Source of the DNA: a virus
Length of the DNA stretch: 42,666 bases
IMG/VR virus record: IMGVR_UViG_3300025508_000043
Location: 1 to 42,666 of that record
Reading direction: 5' to 3' (one strand)
In this document: one piece after another, positions 28,973-40,600 of the stretch
Numbering within the stretch: position 1 is the first letter of the stretch
Layout: the number at the start of each line of letters is the position of its first letter
Program-made: the position numbers and the translations under genes
The notes under the pieces: generated by a model
What the model saw: only the letters and a program-made list of their open reading frames with translations
The model's database searches: none
Told to the model about the DNA's origin: nothing

Positions 28973-29824
28973 ATGGCAAAGAAAACAAAGAAGGTTGAGG
29001 TAGAACCTCAAATTGAAACAATGGAAGAAGTAGTTACAGAGTTTTTTGAAGAAACTGTAGTTGAAGAACCAAAAGCAAGAGAAAGATTAAAACCTACAAA
29101 TGAGTGGGAAATTAAAGATAGACTTTATCTATTAAAAGGCAACAAAAAGCCACTTTCTAGATCAATTAAATCAGCGGGTATATATTATTTTGACGAGGAA
29201 AAAGGTTATGAAAGAGAACTTAAATACTGTCAAAACCAAAAAACACCGTTTGTTGATGAAATGAAAGGTGATCAAAGATTAGAGCATATTGTCTTTAGAG
29301 GTGGAGCGCTACATGTTCCTAGGAATAAAGTAACGCTGCAAAAGTTATTATCTCTATACCACCCGAATAAAGATATTATTTACGAAGAGTACAAACCAGC
29401 GGCAATAGCAGCTGATGAGATTGAAATTTTAGATATGCAAGTTGACGCTTTAATTGCTGCTAGAAATATCGATATAGATATGGCTGAAGCTATTATGCGT
29501 GTAGAGAAAGGTTCTGATGTATCTAAGTTAAGTTCTAAGGAGCTTAAAAGAGATTTACTTATATTTGCACGAAACAACCCTAAACTATTCTTAGAGTTAG
29601 CGGATGATGAAAATGTAATGCTAAGAAACTTTGGTATTAAAGCTGTCGAAAGTGGAATACTAAGATTATCTTCTGATCAAAGAAACTTCTTATGGGGTTC
29701 TAACGGAAGAAAGTTAATGGTTATACCATTTGACGAACACCCATACACTGCATTAGCACATTGGTTTAAAACCGATGAAGGTATGGAAATTTTTTCTAAC
29801 ATAGAAAAAAGATTAAATAATTAA
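28973..29824 (+). CDS. Head-completion or capsid-associated protein candidate, 283 aa
   Basis: 283 residues starting MAKKTKKVEVEPQIETMEEV, with an acidic N-terminus, then RERLKPTNEWEIKDRLYLLK and RGGALHVPRNKVTLQKLLSL. The second half is helical and ends with FDEHPYTALAHWFKTDEGM. It lies behind the terminator and before the neck-type genes, where crAss-like phages carry auxiliary head proteins. No family recognised. Confidence 0.65.
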   Translation: MAKKTKKVEVEPQIETMEEVVTEFFEETVVEEPKARERLKPTNEWEIKDRLYLLKGNKKPLSRSIKSAGIYYFDEEKGYERELKYCQNQKTPFVDEMKGDQRLEHIVFRGGALHVPRNKVTLQKLLSLYHPNKDIIYEEYKPAAIAADEIEILDMQVDALIAARNIDIDMAEAIMRVEKGSDVSKLSSKELKRDLLIFARNNPKLFLELADDENVMLRNFGIKAVESGILRLSSDQRNFLWGSNGRKLMVIPFDEHPYTALAHWFKTDEGMEIFSNIEKRLNN

Positions 29825-29830
29825 TCAAAC

Positions 29831-29868
29831 TGTAGAGCGGTCGCCCTACGGGGCGATCGTAAACTACA
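29831..29868 (+). other. Long hairpin in the gap before the small CGCG-motif gene
   Basis: CGGTCGCCC TACG GGGCGATCG (29838-29859) pairs over 9 bp around a tetraloop, extended by TGTAG (29831-29835) with CTACA (29864-29868). No T-run follows, so it is not a standard terminator; it may be an RNA processing or stability hairpin protecting the downstream message. Confidence 0.55.
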
Positions 29869-29880
29869 AAATTAAATTAT

Positions 29881-30042
29881 ATGGAAAAGAAATCAAAAGG
29901 ATTAGGCGACTCAATAGAAAAAATTACAAAAGCAACAGGGATAAAAAAAGTTGTAGACACGGTTAGTAAGGTTGTTAAAAAAGATTGTGGCTGTGGAAAA
30001 AGAAAAGACACTTTAAATAGATTATTCCCTTATAATAAATAA
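29881..30042 (+). CDS. Small 53-aa protein with CGCGKRK motif
   Basis: ATG at 29881, stop ending at 30042. MEKKSKGLGDSIEKITKATG leads into a basic helix, then VVKKDCGCGKRKDTLNRLFP with C-x-C and a terminal Phe-Pro-Tyr. I recall 'CGCGKRxDxLNxxFPY' C-termini in many uncharacterised phage proteins of marine Bacteroidetes phages, so it is probably a real conserved minor protein. The two cysteines alone cannot hold a zinc. Confidence 0.65.
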   Translation: MEKKSKGLGDSIEKITKATGIKKVVDTVSKVVKKDCGCGKRKDTLNRLFPYNK

Positions 30043-30050
30043 AAGAAATT

Positions 30051-30731
30051 ATGGTTAGTATAGATACGGTATATCAAAAGGTTTTAGCGTTAGCCAACAA
30101 AGAGCAAAGAGGCTATATAACTCCTCAAGAATTTAATCTATTTGCTGACCAAGCACAGAAGGATATTTTTGAACAATACTTCTACGATTTAAATCAATTT
30201 TTACGTAGACCGAGTAACTCAGACGAGTACTCTGATATAATAGATAATTTAAGAGAAAAAATAGCTATATTTGAAAATACAGGCACTATAACTAATGGAA
30301 TTATCTCAGCGCCAAACGGTTTGTACAGATTAGGTACCGTTATAGATAATGATTACAATTGTGAAATAGAAGAAGTACAGCAAAATGAAATATTATACAT
30401 AAATAAAGGGCCTCTAACCAAGCCAACGGTTACTCGCCCGGTGTATGTTAGAACTGGAGAGTTAACAATAGAGATACACCCATCAAGTGTCGTGTTAGCT
30501 AGCTGCACTTATATATCAACGCCATTAACGCCGGGTTGGGGATATGTGGTTGTGCAGGGAAAAGCTATGTACGATGTTACTAATACGACTCACTTTCAAC
30601 TACACTCCTCAGAGGAGGGTGAATTAGTTAACAAAATATTGATGTATGCTGGAGTGGCTATAAAAGCTCAAGATATTTCTCAGGCAGCTGGAGGATTGGA
30701 GATGGCTAAACAACAACAAGAAAAACAATAA
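30051..30731 (+). CDS. Neck/ring-type virion protein, 226 aa
   Basis: 226 residues starting MVSIDTVYQKVLALANKEQR, then GYITPQEFNLFADQAQKDIF and EQYFYDLNQF. I recognise this opening from crAss-like and related Bacteroidetes phage proteins placed between capsid and tail genes, where they form rings of the neck. The middle is beta-rich and the end is a Gln/Lys-rich tail. The role is taken from gene order, not from a catalytic motif. Confidence 0.7.
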   Translation: MVSIDTVYQKVLALANKEQRGYITPQEFNLFADQAQKDIFEQYFYDLNQFLRRPSNSDEYSDIIDNLREKIAIFENTGTITNGIISAPNGLYRLGTVIDNDYNCEIEEVQQNEILYINKGPLTKPTVTRPVYVRTGELTIEIHPSSVVLASCTYISTPLTPGWGYVVVQGKAMYDVTNTTHFQLHSSEEGELVNKILMYAGVAIKAQDISQAAGGLEMAKQQQEKQ

Positions 30732-30735
30732 ATAA

Positions 30736-31611
30736 ATGGGATTACTAGACAATCAAACAGGACAAGCGTATTATAACGGTAGTGATCACGGTAGTTACCA
30801 GTTCGTGTCATTAGAAGATATTATAAGTCAATTTATTGTAGCTTACGTCGGGGATGACAAGCTCTTATCAAAAGTAAAAAGAACAGATGTCGCTTTTCAT
30901 GCTCAAAGAGCTTTACAAGAGTTGTCTTTTGATACATTTAAATCTTTCAAAGCACAAGAGATTACAGTACCTGCTTCACTTCAAATGACACTTCCACAAG
31001 ATTATGTTAATTACACTAAAATTAGTTGGGTTGATTCTGCCGGTATAAAACATTTGTTATATCCTGCTTCAAAAACATCAAACCCTACAAAGCCAACACA
31101 GGCTAGCGATGGTTCTTACACTTTTGATGCAAGCGGTAATTTACTCACAGACAGCGAATCCACAACGTGGTCAAACTACAAGTCAGGGACACCATCTGAA
31201 AATCAAGATGACTATCAAGACGACACTTACTGGCCGATGGAGGGATCAAGATATGGTTTAGACCCACAGCACGCACAGGCAAACGGATCTTTTTACATAG
31301 ACATTCAGTCCGGAAAAATACATTTTAGCTCTAATATTAGTGGAAAAACTGTGATCTTAGATTATATAAGCGATAGTCTTGGCACGGATGCTGAGATGCA
31401 GGTTCATAAGCTTGCTGAAGAAGCTATATACAAGCACGTAATGTATGCGATCATATCTACATCATCAAACCCACTACATCAACAATTAACACCTAGATTT
31501 AAAAAAGAAAGGTTTGCTGAAACTAGAAAAGCGAAATTAAGACTATCAAACATTAAATTAGAAGAATTAACTCAAATTTTAAGAGGTAAGTCGAAACAAA
31601 TAAAACACTAG
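30736..31611 (+). CDS. Neck/tail-tube-type virion protein, 291 aa
   Basis: 291 residues starting MGLLDNQTGQAYYNGSDHGS, then YQFVSLEDIISQFIVAYVGD and DVAFHAQRALQELSFDTFKS. A beta-rich middle (SFYIDIQSGKIHFSSNISGK) and a helical C-terminus with a basic end. The AQRALQELSFD helix resembles gp4-type tail-tube and head-to-tail adaptor proteins of podoviruses, seen between ring protein and tail hub in crAss-like phages. Assigned by sequence feel and context. Confidence 0.65.
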   Translation: MGLLDNQTGQAYYNGSDHGSYQFVSLEDIISQFIVAYVGDDKLLSKVKRTDVAFHAQRALQELSFDTFKSFKAQEITVPASLQMTLPQDYVNYTKISWVDSAGIKHLLYPASKTSNPTKPTQASDGSYTFDASGNLLTDSESTTWSNYKSGTPSENQDDYQDDTYWPMEGSRYGLDPQHAQANGSFYIDIQSGKIHFSSNISGKTVILDYISDSLGTDAEMQVHKLAEEAIYKHVMYAIISTSSNPLHQQLTPRFKKERFAETRKAKLRLSNIKLEELTQILRGKSKQIKH

Positions 31612-31614
31612 TAC

Positions 31615-34600
31615 ATGCCAGAAATTAAGCATACTTTTACCGGTGGTAAAATGAATAAGGATCATGACGAGAGACTTATTAAAAGCGGAGAATACAGAGA
31701 CGCGATGAACATACAAGTAACAACTTCAGAGGGATCTGATGTTGGTACTATGCAAAACGTTTTGGGTAATGCTGGGGTTTGTACAAATCTCGGTTGTATT
31801 CCTGATAACTCATACACAGTTGGTTCTATTTCTGACGAAAAAAATGACACTTTATACTGGCTTGTAGCTGGTGGTGCTTTTTCTGACCTTCAACAGCATT
31901 TATACGATGCTTACTCAAATACATATAGCGCATCAACAGCCGTTGGTGACGTTCTCTACTCTAAAGATCTTATAATGCGTAAAACTCCAAATGGATGCGA
32001 GCCGGTGTTCGTTGATATTTACGGTTTTGCCCTTGCTAATAGTGAAAGCGTTTTAGGTGATGGAAATGCTGCTGAAGGAGTAACCAACACTTTAGTAATC
32101 CCAATAGAGTACGATAATGGTAAACCACTATTATCACAGATAGAAGTTGGTATGACAGTGCATGGCCTCGATGATACGCTAACTCCAAACACTAGCACGG
32201 CTAACGTAATAAGCGTTGGGGCTCTCAAAAAAATCGACACAGTATATACTCCAAACACTTACACTTGTCAAGGCGCTGTGCTCACTCCAGGAGGAGGTGT
32301 AGATTTCGATGGTGATTATAGTGGTAGTGGTGGGTTCGAAATTGATTATAGTGTAGCTGGGTCTGCAGGTACTTGGGCAGTAGGAGATGCTATCCCTATA
32401 ACCGGAAGACTTATTGTTAATGCGAGCGCGTTCGATCAAATATCAAATTACCTTCTCAGCACGTATGGCGCTGAACAAGTTCCTACCCCTACCACTCCAC
32501 AAGTTGGGGATAGAATTAGTGTTACCAACCCAGCTGTTGGTGGGACTAATATTGTTGTTTCACACGCTCTTATTACTGACATTGAAGATGTTAATTTTGG
32601 TGGATCGGTAGGAGGTGATTATAAAATAATTACAGTCGATCAACCTGTTAGTAATTGGGCGGGTGCCGCATCATTTTCCGCGAACGGTCAAGGTATGATA
32701 AATGGAGAAGCTAATGCTTATAATTTCGATATAAATCTGGTAGCGGATGGGAATGTGACACCTATGCCACCACTTGACACTATGGCTTTTACATCAGGAA
32801 CAATGCTCACTGTTGATAGATCCGGAACATGTTTTCGTCCTTACATAGATCTACCAAGTAATTCGCCTTGGTTGGACGAGATTTATAATGTGTTTTTTAA
32901 TAACAATACTAGTTATATCCAAGGTTCTGAGATAAAAATAAAAGTCAACCCCGCTTGGCCTGACGCTAGTGGTTTTGGTGATGGTTGGGCGGGTTGTATT
33001 GATTGGGAGACTACTTACGATGCGGGTAGTGGGTTCGCTCTAAATGGGCCAACCACAAATAGACTTCACATGGCTCAATGCGACGATTTTAGCATCGAGG
33101 TAACACCAACGTCTACTTACAACTATTTAAGCTTAGTTGCTTCAGGTGATTTGGGGCAAGATGTTGTTTTGCTAGACAAAGAAATAGACCTCGGAACAAA
33201 TACAGCATATTTTAATTTTCAAAGAGATAGAGTTTTAAACTTTAGAGCTGATAGACTTATAACGGGTATAAATGTTATAGATGACATGTTGTTCTGGACA
33301 GACGGGCACACTGAACCTAAAAAAATAAATATACAACGTAGTATTGATGGTACGATTCCAGACGGTAGCGCGCACACTCGTGTGGTGACAGATGTTACAA
33401 CAACTACTATTCCAGTAATGGAAGAACATATAACCGTGATTAAACAACCTCCAACTCACCCACTAAGTATGGAATTGAGTACTGGTAGAAAAGAGGAGCA
33501 CACCCACACTGGTGTTATGATGATCTCAACAGAGGGAAGTCAACCATCTTCTTCTTTTATTGGTGGTGATGGTACTTCAGAAACAACGGATCATTACGAT
33601 TTTTCTAGCATGAACGTAGGCGACTTCTTTAACGTTGAGATAGCTTCAGATATTTATGGTGGTGAAGAGTTCACTTTAAGAAACGTAGACGGGAAACCAT
33701 GGGGACCCAATACTAAAGTGGTGTTTAAAGAGTTTACCGAAGATAGCGCGCCAGATATTCCTGTTTTGCAGTATACCATTAAAGCAACTGTTGGTGGTTG
33801 GTCAGGGAATAAAATGGAGGCTACAGCTGGCGATCCAGCAAAAGTTTCTTTTAGAGTTGATTTTATAGAAGGAAGTGTTCCGTCTACGGACAGTGTATTG
33901 AAATTTGCTATTGACGTTTTTGATGAGTCAGAAAAATTATTTGAATTTAAGTTTCCTAGATTTTCTTATAGATACAAATACGCAGATGGAGAGTACTCTA
34001 CGTTCGCACCATTTACTGAAGTAGCATTTGTTCCTGGAGGTTTTAGTTACCACCCTAAAAAGGGTTATAATCTAGGTATGACCAATAGAATAAAAACAGT
34101 AACAATTAAGGACTTTGTTACCCCACTAACACCGTCAGATGTCATTGCTATTGATATACTCTATAAAGATGACCAATCACCAAACATATATGTAGTAGAC
34201 ACCGTCGCGTCTAATGATGAAACGGTAAATGGTCATAACGAGTGGCAGGCTAACGAGTATATAATAAGTAGTGATATTATCCACTCAATACTTCCCGCTA
34301 ACCAACTATTAAGACCGTGGGATAACGTGCCTAGAAAAGCTGTTGCTCAAGAGATAACAAAAAACAGACTAGTATATGCCAACTACACGCAGGGGTATGA
34401 CTTAACCGTGGGTGGTAAAAACATCAAGCCACAATTTAAACACTCTTTAGTAAACAATAAAAACAGTATAAAGTCGATAAAATCCTTAAGAGAATATCAA
34501 TTAGGAGTTGTTTTTATAGATAAATACGGTAGAGAGACCCCGGTGATAACCAACAGGTCAGGTGGTTTCAAGATAAGTAAAAGTGAATCTTCAAACAAAA

Positions 34601-37600
34601 ATCAACTAAAAGTTGGTTTAAGCGAAATGACCATACCAAGTGATATGGAATACTTTAAGTTTTTCGTAAAAGAAACTTCCGGCGAATACTATAATATGGC
34701 TATGGATCGTTGGTATGATGCGGATGATGGTTCTGTTTGGTTAGCATTCCCATCTTCAGATAGAAATAAAATTGATGAAGATACGTTTTTAATACTAAAA
34801 AAAGGTGTCGAGTCTAGCAGCTTGGTTAAGGAACCGGCTAAGTACAAAATCATATCTATTGAAAACCAAGCCCCAGACTTTATAAAAACAACTAAATACA
34901 ACATCGGAGACGTACAGCAGGATGGCGGTGTCGGAAACGACTCCTTGTTATACGGAGCGAGTATGGATAACGCTCCTAAAAGAGGTAGGAATAACTTTTC
35001 TTGTCTAGCGTCAAGGTTTAACGGGACTAGTTTGAGTCAAGTAGAAGAAATTAAAGAGGAACTTTATGTTGAGTTTTACATACAGGGAAAACCTAATGTT
35101 TCTCATAGATATAAAATTAATTCTGCCTCTAGAGATAAGATGGATGACGGTACTTTAGGTGAAGATTTTAACTTTACAATTGATGGCTTTTTTGGTGACG
35201 ACATTAATTTTATACTTAATGGGACAACTACTTCACCATCTAGTGTTTTATCAACCGCTAAAACTCGTTTCTACAAAGGTGTTTTAGAGAACGCGGCTAA
35301 GTTTGATGGTAAATTTTTTGTAAAAATATACGCTGACGAGTACTTCAATAAATATATAGCAAACCCTCCGGTGACAGATGACGATAGGGTTGAGTATGGT
35401 GGTATTGATTTTAAAAAAATATATTATTGCTCACCAGACCACCACGCTGTTCACGATGGTGATTACGGTGATGGTGCTATAGCTTTTGGTAATAATAATT
35501 TTATTCAAGATGCTTTTGAGTCCGTTTACGACAACATGCCCTCCTTTGCTGTAGCCGGTAATTCCTTGCTCAACTCTAGCCATAGGAACAACGATTTGTA
35601 TTTTACCATTTTAACGAGGCACCTCAAACTTATGAGCGGGATGGTATGGTGGCAAGGGGGAATACCCGATCCAGCCAACAGTACAAAACCCGCTTACCAA
35701 CCTGGTTCAGTTACTGCTAATAGAGCTTTTTTCAAAAACAATTTAGTTTCCATGTGGGATTATAAGGGTCATTCGGTTAATGATGAAGATGGTTGGTTCG
35801 ATTATTCAATTGGTCAGTCCGATTCGTATGGGTTAAAGCTTCTGTGGGGGCTACAAAATGATCTTAATGCTCGTGGAATTGCAGAGGGTGATCATGGATA
35901 TGAGGATGTTTTCTTTATTGACGGTGGACCTATCGCTGGTAATAACAGCGGCATGAACGGGGCGTTGAATCACATTAGTTACGAAGGTGAGGACTATAAC
36001 CATGGTAACCCCAGGACAAATTTTGGTATAAGAAACAGCGGGACTTATGGTGAAATAGACCTTGGTTTTGGCCCTATAATGCCAGATAAAACCTACCCAA
36101 ATAGGGGATCAGGAGGTTGGAGTTGGGAAAGCGTGTGGGGTGGTGATAAAAAGGATATTTTAAATTGGCACCATGGGGATGAAAAGATATTTGATTTAAA
36201 TAGAGACGGTTCTAGGTATGAAGATGCTGGAAAATATCTCGATAGACTTGCTTCTGGTAAAAAATTCCACTGGTTAGAGGATCCTACTAAAACTATTTAT
36301 ACACTATCTACAGCTACCAAAAGAAATAATAGAACAAGAATCACTGGGGAGGGCGACATCAATACTTATGCATATTCTTTTAGATATGAGGATTGGATGA
36401 CAAATGATAATAATGATTTTTGGAGCAGCAGATATGCGGATCGAAATCTTATCGCTAGAATTGCTCATCCTCATTTTTACACTGGAGAGAATTTTAGCAA
36501 AAGCAATATTGGAACGTTTAAACCAGCGATGACAAACTGGGAGCCAACAAACTATGAGAACGGCGGGGTTGGACCTATTCCCGGAGGTAGAACTATACAG
36601 TTTCACGCAAGTCTAGCGACAGCTCTTAGTGCAACGCCAACAGAAACTATAAAGTCTATAGCGAATAGTTGGACTAACAATTCTTTTAAAGTATCAAAAC
36701 AACACATCAACCAAGCCTGGGATAGTAACAACGGTACAACTCTTGACGTTGACGGTGATGATATAGCGGGTGAGTTTACTAGTGTTGTAGAAGGCATGAT
36801 ACTAACTCACATTGGTTCTTCTTCAATAACAAATATAACTACTAATGGAGAATTTATAAAAACCCCTCTTTTAATAGATTCTATTGTAGGAAGTGGTGAT
36901 GATTATATAATAAATATAGTTGGTTACAAAAACGTAAGATCTACTAGTAGTAACGCGGTTGGTTTATATAGTTTGAACTCCCAAGGTACCGGAAGTGATG
37001 GAGTGTTTGATTTAACTTTTAGACAGCCAGCAATGAATGGTTTAAGTGTTAATTCTATTAAAAATCTTAATAGAGAAAGTTTTAGCACAGAAGCAAACTG
37101 GATTGGTATTGGTGCTGTGGGTTATACTTTGGAGTTTTTAGAACCAGTAGAGCGTGAAACGCTGTTACCTAAAAATCCATCGGTTTGGGAAACAGAACCC
37201 AAGGAGTCTACAGATTTGGATATATACTATGAGATAAGTGGTAAAAATCCAGTGCACTTAAACAAAGACACTATTAAATTAGCCGCGCCGATAGGATCCA
37301 CAATTTCTGTTAACAACCAGATCAAAACAGCTATCATCCCTACTGTTATTGGTTATACTACTGTTCCTAACAAAACGCTTGTCCTTGAACCACCCGTGTG
37401 TATTGGCGCGCTTAGCAATTGCCCAGAGGGTGCTATGCCTATTGATATTGGGAATGACGATGTTACCATAACTAGACCTGACGGCTCTGAAATAACAGCG
37501 CGTGTTGAGGATTTTGTAGAGGTGGCTGGTACCCCAGGTTTAGCTAACAAAATCGTGTTAAACGAAAATATATCTAACAGTTCTTATACTTTAAGTTGGC

Positions 37601-40600
37601 ACAATTGTTATTCTTTTGGTAATGGAGTTGAATCTAATAGAATTAGAGACTCTTTTAATCTACCTTATATAACTAGCGGTGTTAAAGCTTCAACAACACT
37701 AGAGGGAGAATACAAGGAAGAACATAGAAAATATGGTCTAATATATTCTGGTATATACAACTCTACGTCTGGTATTAATAATTTAAACCAATTTATACAG
37801 GCTGAAAAAATAACAAAAGACGTAAATCCAGTATACGGTAGCATACAAAAACTACACACTAGAGATAGTAACTTAATAGCACTCTGTGAGGATAAGATAT
37901 TAAAGATATTAGCTCACAAAGACGCTTTGTATAACGCCGATGGTAACCCTCAGTTAATAGCAACAGACAAAGTTCTTGGACAAACAACACCTTTTGTTGG
38001 TGAATACGGTATATCTACTAATCCAGAATCATTTGCATCGGAATCCTATAGGGCTTACTTTACAGATAAGGTTAGAGGATCCGTGATGAGATTGTCAAAA
38101 GATGGTTTAACATCAATATCTGATGCTGGTATGAAAGATTGGTTTAGAGATAATTTAAAGTTAAGTAGCAAGTTAGTTGGTAGTTATGATGATCATAAAG
38201 GTGAGTACAATATCACTTTAAATCAAACGGCTGATCCAGACAACGCTAAGTCAGTAACATATAGAGAAGACGTGAGAGGTTGGGTTAGTTTTAAATCTTT
38301 TGTACCTGAAAACGGATTAAGCTGCGCTAACCAATACTACACGTTTAAGGAAGGTGATATATACCAACACCACCTTGAAAAAGACGTGTTCGACAACCCA
38401 GTTAATAGAAATACCTTCTATAATGTGCATGCTCCATCAAGTTTTAACGTTATATTTAACGACCAACCAGGTGTTGTAAAATCGTTTAAAACGTTAAACT
38501 ATGAGGGTAGTCAATCTAAAATAGATGAAAACTTACAAGACGGACAGTACTATAATTTACAAGATAAAGAAGGTTGGTACGTTTCAAATATAGAAACTGA
38601 TTTAGAAAAAGGTAGTTTAAATGAATTTATAAGAAAAGAAGGTAAGTGGTTTAATTATATAAAGGGAAAAGAAGGAGTTGTAACAAATAGTGGTGTTGTT
38701 GTTGGTGGTTTTGACAATAGTGATACTTCTTTCCAAGGAATAGGTAGAGTAGATGGAAATCCAACTGCAAGTATGGCGGGTGGATGTACAGATCCTACCG
38801 CGTTTAATTATAACCCATCGGCTGTTGTAGACGCTGGTAACTGCATATCTGCGGTTTTAGGGTGTACAGATTCGCAATCTGAAACCTATGACAGTACGGC
38901 TAATACAGATGATGGTTCATGTAATTATCCGGGATGTACGAATCCTAGTGCGTTTAATTATGATTCAAGCGCCAACAGTAACGACGGATCTTGCGTTGGT
39001 GTTATTAACGGCTGTACTGATAATAGCATGTTTAATTACGACGGGGCCGCAAATACAGATGATGGAAGCTGCATTGCGATTATAACTGGTTGTATTGATC
39101 CAACTGCTGACAATTATAACGATACGGCTAACACGGACGATGGTAACTGTATGTATACTGTTTATGGGTGTATTGATGTAAACGCTTGTAATTATGATAC
39201 CGCTGCTAACACGGATGATGGCTCTTGTGGGTATTGTGGTGATAGCGCTGCTGATAATTATAGTGCTAATGTTGAAGATACTTGTACTAATGGTTGTGTG
39301 TACTGCGCTTTTAATGACAATTCACTTCAATCTTTAACGACTAGTAGTAATTCTATTATTGTTAACGACTCGGCTACGTCTATAGATATAGCTTGGAGCA
39401 GTATCGCTGCTAATCCTGGAACTGCTCCTATTGTTAGTTACGACGTTAGATATAGTGTGTCAGGGCTAGACACTTGGACCGTGATAAACAACGTACCCAA
39501 CAACACCAACATATGGTACCAAACTTACACGATACAAGGCTTAACGCATAGTACTGCTTATGATATTCAAGTAAGAAAGATCTGTAATAACACGGCTTCT
39601 GGTTGGTCTCCTATTCTCACTTTGTCAACACAATTTGCGGAGATTTGGGGATGTACAGATGCTACTGCTTGTAATTATGATCCTCTTGCAAATATGCCGG
39701 ACATCTATAATGTTTTATGTAATTATACTTCTTGTGCTGGTTGTATGGATGCAACAGCCTCTAATTATGATGCTACTGCAACTATAGACGATGGTAGTTG
39801 TATTCCTGTTGTGAACGGTTGCACGGATAACAGTGCCTTTAACTATGATGTTAATGCAAATGCAGACGATGGTTCTTGTATTCCGTTTATATATGGGTGT
39901 ACGGATGCAGATTCATGTAACTTTGACCCGACTGTGAATACGGATGATGGTTCTTGTATAGGTGCTTGTAGTAGTTTTATTGACTCTGTCAACATATCAG
40001 GTAATTTTGTTAATGACGTTACGCTTGGAGTTTATAATACCGAAGTAACTGTTGCTTGGGACACTTTAACCGACCCTGACGCATCTACAGGTCACAGAAT
40101 AAAATACAAGAAAAGTAGTGACTCTGGTTGGGTTTTAGTAGCGGGTTTAAGTGCTGGGAGCGGTAGTACGGTTATAAGTGCTATTTTTGAAGAGAATGAA
40201 GACTACGACTTTAGGGTGAAAGCTATTTGCTCGGGAAGTGGGTGTAACGAAAGTTGGTCAAGCATAACAACTGTTAATATTGGCGCTTTTTATGGCTGTA
40301 CTGATCCTAACGCAACTAACTATGTGAATGGCGCAACTACAGATGATAACTCTTGTTTGTATCTTACTGAAGGTTGTATGTACGGGCTCGCGGATAATTA
40401 TGATCCTAACGCTAGTGCAAACAATTTAAGTTTATGTACATTTACCACAACAGCAGGTCCTGGATGCATGGATAGCACACAATTTAACTATGATCCTAAC
40501 GCTACGTCTGACGATGGAGATTGCCAGCCGTTTACTTATGGATGTATAAATTCAACTGCTTCTAACTACAATTCTACCGTGAACACTAGTGATGGTTCTT

